A stretch of DNA of 64,000 nt from Bizionia saleffrena (GTDB taxonomy: Bacteria; Bacteroidota; Bacteroidia; Flavobacteriales; Flavobacteriaceae). This document shows, piece by piece, positions 9,485 to 18,821 of this stretch. A program made the position numbers and the translations under genes. Positions within the stretch are counted from its first letter, which is position 1; each line of letters opens with the position of its first letter. Where the stretch lies: NCBI RefSeq assembly GCF_008086175.1, contig NZ_VSKM01000002.1, positions 186,001 through 250,000 on the forward strand, read 5' to 3'. The notes under the pieces were generated by a model. The model ran no database searches, had not been told where the DNA came from, and saw nothing but the letters and a program-made list of their open reading frames with translations.

Positions 9485-10792
9485 TTATTTAGTATTATAA
9501 GTCTTTCCTTCCTCCCCAACCATACCCAATTCACTTTCCACCTCACCAACAGTAACCTGCCCATTCATTAACATAGGCAATAACCAATCGCGAACCTCTG
9601 AGAGTTTTTGGTTTTGTTTTGAAAGCTTTTTGAAATTTTCTAATATTGGGTCTGTTACTTTATTAAAATTTTCTAATATTTTTAAATTATTTGGAGTAGA
9701 AATTTTATATCTACTTAATCCCTTATCCCATTTAGCATATGGAATTGAAGAGCCTGTAGAGTTTATATTTGCAAACTCTATGGCTTCTTTTCTATTCAAA
9801 GTAAATAAACAAAAGTTTTTAAATATAGCTTCGTGTGGTCTTAATACCATTATGGTACTTCTCGATATTCCATCTTCAATAGCATTGCAAACTCTATGAA
9901 AATAAACACGCATAGCACCCAGTAAAATATCATCTTCTTTAAATCTAATCAGACTAGATTTAGCATTTTTTCTCTCTGAATAATCTTGATAATAAAGTTG
10001 ATTACTTGGTAATTTGTCGATAGGTAAATAATTCAAATTTGGATAGTCATTTGAATCCATAGAATCATTTACGGTGTATAAAACATCATCAAAAATGTTT
10101 GCTCTCCAACCCTCAGGAATCTCACGTTTCAACTCCTCATTAAAAACCATATTACCACCAGACGATTTATAAGGTTTACCATGAACATCAGGAAAATCAA
10201 ATTGCACAAACCAATAATCGTAAAGTGTTTTTGCCATCGCTTCTAACTCTTGGTTTATTTTGTTGTTGACTTCTATTTTTTCACTAATCCTATAAAATAA
10301 ATCTCCAACCTTCACTTGCTCTTCATAACTAGGCAGAATAAGGTCTAAATATGAAAAAATCTGCTCATTAAGACTTGCTCTTAAAGTCATAATAGCATTA
10401 TTATTCATAGTTTTTCTAAACAAATAACTTCGTAAGTAAAAAGCCATAAATTTAGGGTAAGTAATATCTTTTTGAGTTGGTCTTAATCGTTTTAAAAAAC
10501 CGCTATAGGACGCTTTCGGATAATCTTTCACAGCTACGCAACTCATCCCAAGTTCATCTAAAGTTTCACTTGTACGAGTTAAAAATATGTCTCCTTCTTT
10601 AATTGAGTATGTTTCTTTTTCCTTTTCTGAAGTACTCATCAAGTCTGGTAAAACTTCTGGCACAAATTCATTATTAAAAACAGTACTAAAAGAAAGAAAT
10701 GGCGAACCATGACCAGCTTGCTCAGGTTTAGAAGATATTCCAGAACTCATTTCATATGAATCACTAAACTTATATGTTTTCAACTTATTCAT
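9485..10792 (-). CDS. hsdS: Type I restriction-modification specificity subunit HsdS
   Basis: The 435-residue protein directs the HsdM/HsdR complex to its DNA target. It shows two target-recognition halves: TRD1 ends near the first conserved helix (LFYRISEKIEVNNKINQEL, ~145-185, with the AMAKTLYDYWFVQFDFP signature following), and TRD2 begins with EELKREIPEGW (~220) and ends in the second conserved helix (QNQKLSEVRDWLLPMLMNGQV, near 405). The YDYWFVQFDFP and LLPMLMNGQV motifs are typical of this family. The start overlaps the end of hsdM by 8 bp. Recognition sequence cannot be read from the protein by eye; it will be bipartite. Confidence 0.92.
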   Translation of the reverse strand: MNKLKTYKFSDSYEMSSGISSKPEQAGHGSPFLSFSTVFNNEFVPEVLPDLMSTSEKEKETYSIKEGDIFLTRTSETLDELGMSCVAVKDYPKASYSGFLKRLRPTQKDITYPKFMAFYLRSYLFRKTMNNNAIMTLRASLNEQIFSYLDLILPSYEEQVKVGDLFYRISEKIEVNNKINQELEAMAKTLYDYWFVQFDFPDVHGKPYKSSGGNMVFNEELKREIPEGWRANIFDDVLYTVNDSMDSNDYPNLNYLPIDKLPSNQLYYQDYSERKNAKSSLIRFKEDDILLGAMRVYFHRVCNAIEDGISRSTIMVLRPHEAIFKNFCLFTLNRKEAIEFANINSTGSSIPYAKWDKGLSRYKISTPNNLKILENFNKVTDPILENFKKLSKQNQKLSEVRDWLLPMLMNGQVTVGEVESELGMVGEEGKTYNTK

Positions 10793-12410
10793 ATGACAAA
10801 CTCTTTAATCCGTTGCTAATCTCTTTTTCTAAACTTTCAGATTCAGCAAACAAGGTTTCTAAATTACTTTCGAACCCATTCATTTTAGTAGTGAATTCTT
10901 CCGCAGTAATATCTATATAGTCAATTTTAACTTCAAAATATTGTCCTGCGCTTAGGCTGTAGTTTTTAGCTTTTATAGCATCATAAGACACCACCACAGA
11001 AAAATCGTCTTTAGCTTCTTTAGCATTAAACACATCTATAATTTGTTGTTCTTCGGCTTCGCTTAAAACGGTTTTTTGGTTTTTACCATCTTTTACTTTG
11101 GTTCCTAAATTAGAAGCATCTACCAAAACCACATCTTTCGTATTCGTTTTATCTAAAAACAGAATACTTACGTTGGTTCCTGTAGTTGCAAATATGTTAG
11201 ATGGCATAGAGACAACACCTGCCAGCATTTTACTTTCTACTAGTTTTTGTCTAATTTTTTTATCGATACCAGACTGTGCGGTAATAAAACCTGTTGGCAC
11301 CACAATAGCCGCTTTACCTTTTGCGGTAAGGCTGTGCATAATGTGCTGTATAAACAACAGGTAAATAGCCATAGAGTCTTTCTTTGTTTTAGGTATATTG
11401 GGTATGCCTGCAAAAAAGCGTTCTTTATTGGCTTTGCTGTCTAAATCAGCGCTGTAATCGCTAAAATCTAGCTTAAATGGCGGGTTGGATACTATATAAT
11501 CAAACTGTTCTAATTGTCCGTTGTCTTGTTTGTGATACGGACTTAAAATGGTATTGCCTTGTATAATGTTTTGTATGGAATGTACCAGATTGTTTAAAAT
11601 TAAATTTAAACGCAGTAATGCCGATGATTTCTGTGAAATATCTTGCGAGTAAATAGTACACTTATCTTCGCCAATGGCATGGGCGAGATTCATTAACAAG
11701 GTTCCAGAACCTGCACTTGGGTCGTAGCACGTGGCGTTATTAACGGTATCATCTGTTACTAAACAGGCTGCCATAATTTTTGCTACAGCGTGTGGAGTAA
11801 AATACTCGGCATACTTACCACCAGCGTTGGTGTTGTAATCTTTAATTAAATACTCGAAAATAGTAGCGAAAAAATCGAATTTCTGCGTGAATATATGCTC
11901 AAAGCTAAAACCAACGAGTTTGTTTACTAAGGCTTTGCAAAAAGCATCTTTATTATCGGTAACATACTTACTTAGGTTTTCGAAAAGCACTACTTTTTCT
12001 CCACCTTGTGTGAGTACCGAGAAAATATCGATATTATCTTTGGCTACGCTTACTAGAGTTTCATCGAAAATATCGGCAAATTGGTCTTTGTTTTGTTGTT
12101 CGAATAACCGCGACAATAAGTTTTTTGGTGCAATGCGCGCTGTGTTTTCGCTTATTTGCATAGTCAACATTTCTAAATCATCATCAGAATACTGTTTTAA
12201 AGCTTCGTCAAAATCTTTGGCTTTTGCTAACTCTGCTTCTAACTGTTTTAACTCGTAAACGTATTTATCGTTTAAGAATTTATATAGAAAGACTTGGGTG
12301 ATTATTTTAAATTCGTTTCCGTCATTTCCTAAACCGTAATTGGCACAGACGCTTTTTAGGTCGTCTATTAGTGCTTTAGTTTCGGTTTCAAATTGTGCTG
12401 TGCTTGTCAT
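10785..12410 (-). CDS. hsdM: Type I restriction-modification DNA adenine methyltransferase HsdM
   Basis: The 541-residue protein is a complete N6-adenine methyltransferase. The SAM-binding motif is CYDPSAGSGTLL (228-239) and the catalytic motif IV is SNPPF (308-312). The N-terminal helical HsdM_N domain occupies about residues 1-160. With HsdS it methylates the host target site; with HsdR it forms the restriction complex. It lies 19 bp after the RhuM-Fic gene and overlaps hsdS. Its base composition is noticeably less AT-rich than that of the ATPase, HNH and mcrBC genes downstream, suggesting that the operon was assembled from parts of different origin. Confidence 0.95.
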   Translation of the reverse strand: MTSTAQFETETKALIDDLKSVCANYGLGNDGNEFKIITQVFLYKFLNDKYVYELKQLEAELAKAKDFDEALKQYSDDDLEMLTMQISENTARIAPKNLLSRLFEQQNKDQFADIFDETLVSVAKDNIDIFSVLTQGGEKVVLFENLSKYVTDNKDAFCKALVNKLVGFSFEHIFTQKFDFFATIFEYLIKDYNTNAGGKYAEYFTPHAVAKIMAACLVTDDTVNNATCYDPSAGSGTLLMNLAHAIGEDKCTIYSQDISQKSSALLRLNLILNNLVHSIQNIIQGNTILSPYHKQDNGQLEQFDYIVSNPPFKLDFSDYSADLDSKANKERFFAGIPNIPKTKKDSMAIYLLFIQHIMHSLTAKGKAAIVVPTGFITAQSGIDKKIRQKLVESKMLAGVVSMPSNIFATTGTNVSILFLDKTNTKDVVLVDASNLGTKVKDGKNQKTVLSEAEEQQIIDVFNAKEAKDDFSVVVSYDAIKAKNYSLSAGQYFEVKIDYIDITAEEFTTKMNGFESNLETLFAESESLEKEISNGLKSLSYE

Positions 12411-12429
12411 TATATTTAAATCCTGTATT

Positions 12430-13428
12430 TTATTTACTGTTATTTCTGTTTAATACACTAATTACCAAACGTGTTACGGTTTGCATTTCGTCTGGTTTAC
12501 TAGACGCTATAAAAAGTGTTAAACTGGCTAAAGTATCGTTACTAATAATGGGTTGTTGTTGGTTATTAAAAAGCATATTGTTTTGTTGTAAAAACTTCAA
12601 AAAACAAGCTGCCGCAATACGCTTATTGCCATCTACAAATGAGTGATTTTTTACTACAAAATATAAAAGCATGGTTGCCTTTTCTTCTAGACTTGGGTAA
12701 AAATCGTCGTCTCCAAATCCTTTTGCGATTTGCGCAACAGAACTTTGGAAGCTTTTATCTTTTTCTTTTCCAAAAACATCAGAATCAAAATCGGTTAACA
12801 TGTGGTTAATTATCTCCTGATAATCTTCTAAACTTGGGTAATTGGCTTCTGTTGTTGTTAATCCTTTAATATCTAATTGTTCATGATCATAATCATCTAG
12901 CAGGCTTAATCCTTTAGCAAACGTTTCTAAGATTGTATTGTCTGAAGCTTTATCTTCAATAACGTTACTTACCGTTCTGGTTAAAATATGAATTCCGTCT
13001 TTTAGCAACTTTACTTCTTGTTCTTTTTGCTCTAAACGTTTTTGGTTAATAGCATAACCTTGCACTAAATAATTTTTTAATACTTGACTTGCCCATATAC
13101 GGAATTGTGTACCTTGTTTTGACTTTACTCGGTAACCTACAGATATTATTACATCTAAATTATAATATTTAACGCTTTTAGATTGTGTTTTTCCTTTAAC
13201 AGCACCGTGTTTCGTGGTGTGTCGGAAATCCCGACATACCATATCTTCAATTAATTCTCCTTCCTTAAAAATATTGCTAATATGCTCTGTTATGGTCGTT
13301 CTTCCTTTATTAAAAAGCTCGGCCATTTGTGCCTGTGTAAGCCAAACGGTTTCCTCCTCAAATTGTACATTAATTTGAGTAGAGCCATCTTGCGCTTCAT
13401 AAATTTCTATTTGGTTTTTTATCTCCAT
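12430..13428 (-). CDS. RhuM-family protein with C-terminal Fic/Doc domain
   Basis: The 332-residue protein has the RhuM virulence-family N-terminus (residues ~5-125), with a DNA-binding-like stretch WLTQAQMAELFNKGRTTITEH and the family patch KYYNLDVIISVGYRVKS. The C-terminal half holds a Fic-fold motif NHSFVDGNKRIA (261-272). This is closer to the Doc form (HxFxxxNKR) than to canonical AMPylating Fic (HxFxxGNGR); the second Arg is missing, so the activity may be kinase-like or altered. No separate antitoxin gene is seen. Genes of this kind are often inserted inside type I restriction operons, as here between hsdR and hsdM, but their role there is unresolved; a toxin or guard function is inference. 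Confidence 0.85.
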   Translation of the reverse strand: MEIKNQIEIYEAQDGSTQINVQFEEETVWLTQAQMAELFNKGRTTITEHISNIFKEGELIEDMVCRDFRHTTKHGAVKGKTQSKSVKYYNLDVIISVGYRVKSKQGTQFRIWASQVLKNYLVQGYAINQKRLEQKEQEVKLLKDGIHILTRTVSNVIEDKASDNTILETFAKGLSLLDDYDHEQLDIKGLTTTEANYPSLEDYQEIINHMLTDFDSDVFGKEKDKSFQSSVAQIAKGFGDDDFYPSLEEKATMLLYFVVKNHSFVDGNKRIAAACFLKFLQQNNMLFNNQQQPIISNDTLASLTLFIASSKPDEMQTVTRLVISVLNRNNSK

Positions 13429-13475
13429 ACATTTTCAACTATCGCATAGTTTGCAACAGTTGCCTTTTATTTCCA

Positions 13476-16400
13476 TTACGCAACGTAACCGTTGTATTCG
13501 TTCATGTATTCTTTTACTATAAGACTATTAATACGCCTTACATCTGTTGTATTAATATCTATTTTTTGTTCTTTTTTAAACTGGCTCACCACTAAACGCA
13601 TCATCATTTTCTCTACATAACTCTCGTTTTCTAATAACTTAGAATTTTGCAGAATCTCTTTATCTACTGCTGTTTTTAAACCTTTTAAGCCTTCAAATAG
13701 TTTACGTTCACTATCGGTTAACGGGTCTTTTTCCATTAATCTTTTATGAATACGTGCATATTTAGCATCGTAATCGTATTTCGCTTTCAGCAATTGGTTT
13801 TCGCGTTCTAGCTTTTTTGCTTTATCATAAATGGCATTTAAAGCTTTTATGTTAGCCTCCATTTCTTCTTTAGTGACTTCAGTTAAATTCTTCTTTTTAA
13901 ACAAACGCTCTAATTCTTCCCGCAAAGAAACAAATATAGGGTCTTTCTGGTCGAAGTTTCCTGCTAACATTTCTCTAGTTTTCCCTAAAGTATTTTTTAG
14001 TTCATCGGCCAACACCATTTCTTCCTCTTTCACTTTAGTAAACGCAAAAATAACATCTTCTAAAGCTGTATTTAAAATATTTTGGGTGTCTACATTATTT
14101 TCTAAAGCTATTCTTGTGTTTATTAACCCCAGTCTATCGTTTGCCAATCGTGCTAGAACTGTTAGTTTTCTAAAGTCTAATTTTTCTAGTAACTCAAAAT
14201 TACCAGATAGACGAATAAGGTTATATAACTCTTTCGAATTATTTAACGCTTTAGCTATTTCACGAATTTCAGAACGCTCATTAATCTCAGAAATCTGATC
14301 ACCAAAAACAGTGGCATTCGCAGTATCGTATTTAAACAAAACATCTTTTATTTCCTCTATCTCTTTTTTTATCTCTTCAGGCTTTTTAAACAGATTAGAA
14401 TAGTGTTCCATCTCATCACCTAGCTCGCCTTGTAATTCGTTAAAGTAATCTTGATTGGTTTTATCAAACTCTTTCTGTATGTCTGCAAAGTCTACGACAT
14501 ATCCATATTTATGGGTTTTGTAGGTTCTATTTACACGCGTTAATGTTTGCAGTAAATTATGTGATTTTATTTTTCTGCCTATGTACAATTTTTTTAATCG
14601 TTTGGCATCAAACCCTGTAAGTAACATATTATAAACAAAAAGTAAATCTAGCGTACCCACTTTAAAATCGGAAACCCAATTTCTACGATCTTGATTGGTT
14701 CCAATATCATGTAAAATAACTTGTGCTTTGTTTACTTTACTTTCTTCTTTTTTACTGCTTCCATAACTAGTAGGATCTTCGGCTGCTTGATTAAAAATTG
14801 GCTCTAATCTTTCAGCATATTTATTTTCGAAAATGGCTTGCATCATTTTAGCCTGATCGGAAGAATCACAAACAACCATACCACCAATACTATTGTCATT
14901 CATCGCAATTCTTGCTTGCTCCATATCTTTTACAATATAGTCTAACATTGGTTCTACAAAGCGGTGATCTGCATAGAGTTTCTTTTTATCAATATTACCT
15001 TGTAATACTTTAATATTCTCTATAGCTTCTTGTAAAGCTAATTTATAATTGGTTTCAATTTCTTCACGAATTAATCGCAAGGTATATCCATCTTTAATGG
15101 ATAGATTGTAGTAGTATTTATGAATATAATCGCCAAATAAGGTTTTAGAATTATACTCCTTCCCTAACAATGGCGTACCTGTTAAACCTATTTTAATAGA
15201 ATGTTTATCTGCCAATTCTAAATTTGCTAAAAAACTACCTTTAGGATTATAACTTCGGTGTACCTCATCCAAAAAGAAAACACGCTGTACACTTAAATTA
15301 TAATCGTTGTTTTTTATAACCTCTGGATCGTCTTTAAACTTCTGAATATTCACTACGGTAATTTCTGCTTTTCCAGAACTGTTGTGTATAACTTTTGTAG
15401 ACTTAATATCTGTGCTAAAGGCTTCTCTAGAATCTATTTTATGTACCACTAAACCACGCGCTGTAAACTCCTTAGCTGCTTGTATTAATAAATCTAAACG
15501 ATCTACAATAAAGTAAAATTTTGGTATAACATTATTCTTCTGAAAATAATGTGTAAGGTGTTTTACATTGAAAAAGGCTAAAGCCGTTTTTCCTGAGCCT
15601 TGGGTGTGCCAAATAATCCCCTTTTTAATTCCGTTTTCCAACTTATTCTCTATTGCTTTAGTTGCAAATAGTTGTGGATAACGCATAATGTGTTTCTCTA
15701 AGCCTTTCTCTTCTTCTACATAAGCAAAAGCATAGCGTAAAATAAATTTTAAACGTTCTCTTTGAAACAAAGAGGTTGAAATGGAATTGGTTGCAGTGGT
15801 TGGTTTCTTATTAGACTGGTACTCTTTATTGCTTTTTATACTTAAAAGGTTAGTATCCTTTAAAACAAAATTTTCAACATCATCAGTCATAGGAATTAGA
15901 AGCGCTTTTAAATCAAAAGTTTCCTCCTCTCTAAAGTAATTGAATATTGGTTTTTTATAATTTGTTGTGCTGTAAAAAGCACCTTCTAACATTTGAGTGT
16001 CTTCATCACTATACCTCATATTATTAGAAAACACCATAAGCTGAGTTACGTTTATAAACTTACGGAATTTTTTATTCTGAAAACGCCTTTTCATTCGGCT
16101 GTGTTCGTCTTGAACACCATTACGATTATTAGGTTTTTTAACCTCTATAAATACCAATGGCATTCCGTTTATAAGTAAAATTATATCGGGTCTAAAACTT
16201 TCATCATCTTTTTTATACGGTAATTCTGTAACGACATGAAATGAATTATTATCAAAATTCTCAAAATCAATAAGTTTAATCCCTGACTGATCAACCAGTC
16301 TATTATAAAAAGCGCGTCCTAAATCTTCGTTTTCTAATGATATTAAAACATCATCATAAAGCTTCTGGATATCTTTTTTTGATGCTGTTTTATTTATTAC

Positions 16401-16544
16401 TTGAAGTTGTTCTTTAAAAATAGAGGTGAAAATATTGGTGTTTTCATCCCACTCTAGATCTTTTAAAGAGAGATACGTATAACCTAATTGTATTAAATGT
16501 AATATAGAAGGTATTTTAACCCTAGAGTCTTCGTTGAAAATCAT
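13476..16544 (-). CDS. hsdR: Type I restriction endonuclease/translocase subunit HsdR
   Basis: The 1022-residue protein has an N-terminal PD-(D/E)xK nuclease (RPDIILL at 118-124, FIEVKKP at 132-138) followed by a superfamily 2 translocase: Walker A HTQGSGKT (313-320) and DEVH box (426-429, FFLDEVHRSY), with the motif VI-like QTLTRVNRTYK further on. A C-terminal helical region binds the methylase core. It cuts unmethylated foreign DNA after ATP-driven translocation. This is the first gene of the defence run, so the main promoter should lie between it and 17028. The next gene starts 47 bp downstream, the largest gap in the run. Confidence 0.95.
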   Translation of the reverse strand: MIFNEDSRVKIPSILHLIQLGYTYLSLKDLEWDENTNIFTSIFKEQLQVINKTASKKDIQKLYDDVLISLENEDLGRAFYNRLVDQSGIKLIDFENFDNNSFHVVTELPYKKDDESFRPDIILLINGMPLVFIEVKKPNNRNGVQDEHSRMKRRFQNKKFRKFINVTQLMVFSNNMRYSDEDTQMLEGAFYSTTNYKKPIFNYFREEETFDLKALLIPMTDDVENFVLKDTNLLSIKSNKEYQSNKKPTTATNSISTSLFQRERLKFILRYAFAYVEEEKGLEKHIMRYPQLFATKAIENKLENGIKKGIIWHTQGSGKTALAFFNVKHLTHYFQKNNVIPKFYFIVDRLDLLIQAAKEFTARGLVVHKIDSREAFSTDIKSTKVIHNSSGKAEITVVNIQKFKDDPEVIKNNDYNLSVQRVFFLDEVHRSYNPKGSFLANLELADKHSIKIGLTGTPLLGKEYNSKTLFGDYIHKYYYNLSIKDGYTLRLIREEIETNYKLALQEAIENIKVLQGNIDKKKLYADHRFVEPMLDYIVKDMEQARIAMNDNSIGGMVVCDSSDQAKMMQAIFENKYAERLEPIFNQAAEDPTSYGSSKKEESKVNKAQVILHDIGTNQDRRNWVSDFKVGTLDLLFVYNMLLTGFDAKRLKKLYIGRKIKSHNLLQTLTRVNRTYKTHKYGYVVDFADIQKEFDKTNQDYFNELQGELGDEMEHYSNLFKKPEEIKKEIEEIKDVLFKYDTANATVFGDQISEINERSEIREIAKALNNSKELYNLIRLSGNFELLEKLDFRKLTVLARLANDRLGLINTRIALENNVDTQNILNTALEDVIFAFTKVKEEEMVLADELKNTLGKTREMLAGNFDQKDPIFVSLREELERLFKKKNLTEVTKEEMEANIKALNAIYDKAKKLERENQLLKAKYDYDAKYARIHKRLMEKDPLTDSERKLFEGLKGLKTAVDKEILQNSKLLENESYVEKMMMRLVVSQFKKEQKIDINTTDVRRINSLIVKEYMNEYNGYVA

Positions 16545-17028
16545 TTAATTAGGAGTTGGTTTAACACATTACTGGAAGTAGACTAAAATAGTAATCTTTT
16601 TCATCAAAAACTTACGGTTCCCCTCATTTGTTGAAATTAATTAGTACGAGTGATACTTTTAAAAACAAAACCGACTAAACCATCTACATCATCCAAGGTC
16701 TTAACGTCTAGAAAATCGCTATATGAAATATTTTAAACCTTTAGCTTCCATTAATAAGATTTAGATTTGACTGGCTTAGCAATCAAATTACAATCCTTTA
16801 TACCAAATAAAAGATCTTATTTAAAATTACACTTACGTCCTGTTGCCAACCACAAGTAGTTTGAGATTTATATTACTCATCATTATTGTCGTCTTATCAG
16901 ATTCGACAATACACATAAGACCTATTAGATAACATTAATAGACTTCTGAGTTTGTTATGGTTAGCAAAATACAAAGCATACATATTTTATTATTTATGCG
17001 GTTACCAAGGTTCTATTCCAACCTTTTA
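16545..17028. other. Intergenic region upstream of the defence operon, with a possible decayed short frame
   Basis: These 484 bp separate the replication-like module from hsdR and should contain the promoter of the defence operon. No clear TAnnTTTG element was found. On the minus strand a stop-free piece (about 16640-16735) would encode a 30-residue C-terminus including YSDFLDVKTLDDVDGL, and an upstream ATG in another frame gives MEAKGLKYFI, as if one small gene had been split by a frameshift. I could not assign it to a family. It may be the remnant of a regulator or simply chance. Confidence 0.3.
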
Positions 17029-17754
17029 CTATGTTCTTAAACTTGATCCATTAAAGGTTATCACGTTAAACATCTCAAACAATCTATCATAAACGCGATG
17101 ACCATATCGCTCTCCTAAAGCTCTAAGGGTTTCATCAACATCATTGGACGAAGAAGCAAAATTTGTTGTTGCATACGTTATTAACTTTTTATTATACCTA
17201 TTAGACAAAATATTTCCAACAATATCAAAAATCCCAAAATTACTTGCATTCTGCTCTGCTCCCATATCATCAATACAAAGTCGCTTTCTATCTTTATCTC
17301 TAAAAAAATAATCTTTTTCCATGGGCACTGAACAGTTCTCAAAACCTGTTACTAGTGATTTTGAGCTATACATTTTAAATCTTAATGGATTGTAGTGCAT
17401 AAAAACCTTCTCAAACACCTTTAAATAGTCTGTTTTACCAATTCCAACCCCACCAATTATTAACAATCCTTTATTAAAAGATGGTGTATTTAAACCTTTT
17501 ACAAGATTATGGCAATTAGAAAATTTGGGATCATTTAGAAAATAAAAAAACAACACTTTAATATTGCTTATAGTGTATTCATTTTCAATAAAAGGTTTTC
17601 CATACATATCGAAAAAAACGTCTTTAAAGACTTTCCATAATTGACCTTTAGTTGGTGCAATGGGTTGTCTTTGGATGTTTTCTTCAATATTAATTTTAGG
17701 CGCACACACAGAACCAACTAGTTGTTTCACAGATTTTGTTTCGTTTAGTCTCAT
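17029..17754 (-). CDS. DnaC/phage-type replication ATPase
   Basis: The 241-residue protein has a P-loop LLIIGGVGIGKTDYL (Walker A GGVGIGKT, ~96-103) and a Walker B-like RLCIDDMGAEQ, the pattern of DnaC/IstB-like helicase-loading ATPases. On mobile elements such proteins load helicase at an element origin. It starts one base after the stop of the preceding gene (17756), so the two are coupled. The sensor-like ATTNF and the downstream RLGERYGHRVYDRLFEMF-like arginine finger region are intact, indicating a functional gene. It belongs to the element's own replication module rather than to the defence cargo. Confidence 0.72.
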   Translation of the reverse strand: MRLNETKSVKQLVGSVCAPKINIEENIQRQPIAPTKGQLWKVFKDVFFDMYGKPFIENEYTISNIKVLFFYFLNDPKFSNCHNLVKGLNTPSFNKGLLIIGGVGIGKTDYLKVFEKVFMHYNPLRFKMYSSKSLVTGFENCSVPMEKDYFFRDKDRKRLCIDDMGAEQNASNFGIFDIVGNILSNRYNKKLITYATTNFASSSNDVDETLRALGERYGHRVYDRLFEMFNVITFNGSSLRT

Positions 17755-17755
17755 G

Positions 17756-18430
17756 TTAGGCTGATTTTCTATTAGTTTGTAATTCGGCGTCTAATTTGTA
17801 TCTATTAATGGTTATTCTCTCATTTGCCTTCCACTTATTTAAGCGTTTTTCGATTTCAAAAAATTGCTCTGTTTCAAATCGCATTTTTGTTTTTTCTGTA
17901 TTTAACTCGCTCCAGTAATTAAAAAAAGACTCTAAAATTTTAATATTAAATTTGGTGAGAGCGAAAACCTTCTCTCTAAATATCTTTTTTCTATTTGTTA
18001 TTATATTATTATTAGTATTAGTTGTTGCTAATTGATTGTCAATCGTATGCGAATCGTTAGTCAACCGTTTGTCAAACCGTGTGCTATTTGGTTTGTCATT
18101 ACTTGCACTATCTACTTCCGCTACAAAATCATTCAAAGACAGTATGGCTATCTTAGTATAAATGGTTGTTGTTTCCACAGCAATAGTTTTTGTTAACTCT
18201 AATTTTGACAAGGCAGTCCTCACCTTACTTATTGTAAGCCCAGTCTCCGTAGCTAATTTTTCATAAGAAGTAATAAACTCTCCTTTTTCTATTACGACTC
18301 CCTGCCACTTTTTAGAACTGTAATTGACCTTAACTAAGCAATGAAGAAATACTTTACAAGTATTTAAATCCGTGTACCATTCCCAGTCTACTAACTCGCG
18401 GCGAAGCATTATAAATCCTCGATTAACCAT
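17756..18430 (-). CDS. Replication-initiator-like protein with winged-helix domain (mobile element)
   Basis: The 224-residue protein begins with GFIMLRRELVDWEWYTD, the opening of a family of phage/ICE replisome-organiser-like proteins common in Flavobacteriaceae. Residues ~50-105 (ITSYEKLATETGLTISKVRTALSKL) form a winged helix-turn-helix. The middle is Thr/Asn-rich and low in complexity, and the C-terminus is charged. It probably binds an element origin and works with the adjacent DnaC-like ATPase. Its ATG overlaps the end of the HTH gene by 8 bp. Function is inferred from pattern and neighbours. Confidence 0.62.
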   Translation of the reverse strand: MVNRGFIMLRRELVDWEWYTDLNTCKVFLHCLVKVNYSSKKWQGVVIEKGEFITSYEKLATETGLTISKVRTALSKLELTKTIAVETTTIYTKIAILSLNDFVAEVDSASNDKPNSTRFDKRLTNDSHTIDNQLATTNTNNNIITNRKKIFREKVFALTKFNIKILESFFNYWSELNTEKTKMRFETEQFFEIEKRLNKWKANERITINRYKLDAELQTNRKSA

Positions 18431-18725
18431 TGAAATCTTGTTTTGTTAGTTTAGAAAAAATATCACTCCTTTTTAAGTAGACTCTATTACCTAAACGATA
18501 ACTGGGCAGAATACCCTCTTTTCTCCAATTCCAAAGAGTTTGATTGGAGCATTTTAAAATAACTAAGGTTTCTTCTATTGTAAGAAGCTCTTCTTCTTCA
18601 TTTTTTGAAGGTCGGAATCTATCTACAAACCCCTGAAGTTTATGGTCAACACCTTTTAAGATATTGCTTGTAAGCTCCTCAGGAGTTGTCTGATAGAAAT
18701 GTAATGGATTTAGATTTAGATTCAT
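18423..18725 (-). CDS. Helix-turn-helix (excisionase/MerR-like) protein
   Basis: About 100 residues starting at MNLNLNPLHFYQTTPEEL. An upstream TTG at 18755 is possible, but the ATG at 18725 fits the usual start of this Bacteroidota family. The C-terminal half is an HTH_17-type domain: LLTIEETLVILKCSNQTLW, then WRKEGILPSYRLGNRVYLKRSDI. Such proteins next to integrases act as excisionase-like or regulatory DNA-binding factors. It overlaps the following gene by 8 bp, so the three genes down to 17029 form a unit. A role in excision control is inference. Confidence 0.75.
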   Translation of the reverse strand: MNLNLNPLHFYQTTPEELTSNILKGVDHKLQGFVDRFRPSKNEEEELLTIEETLVILKCSNQTLWNWRKEGILPSYRLGNRVYLKRSDIFSKLTKQDFNG

Positions 18726-18821
18726 TTTATTTGTTTTTATATATTTATAACACAAAAGAATGAATCTATTCGTTCTTACAAAATTCCTGGTGTATACGTG
18801 AGTTTATATACACCTACAACA

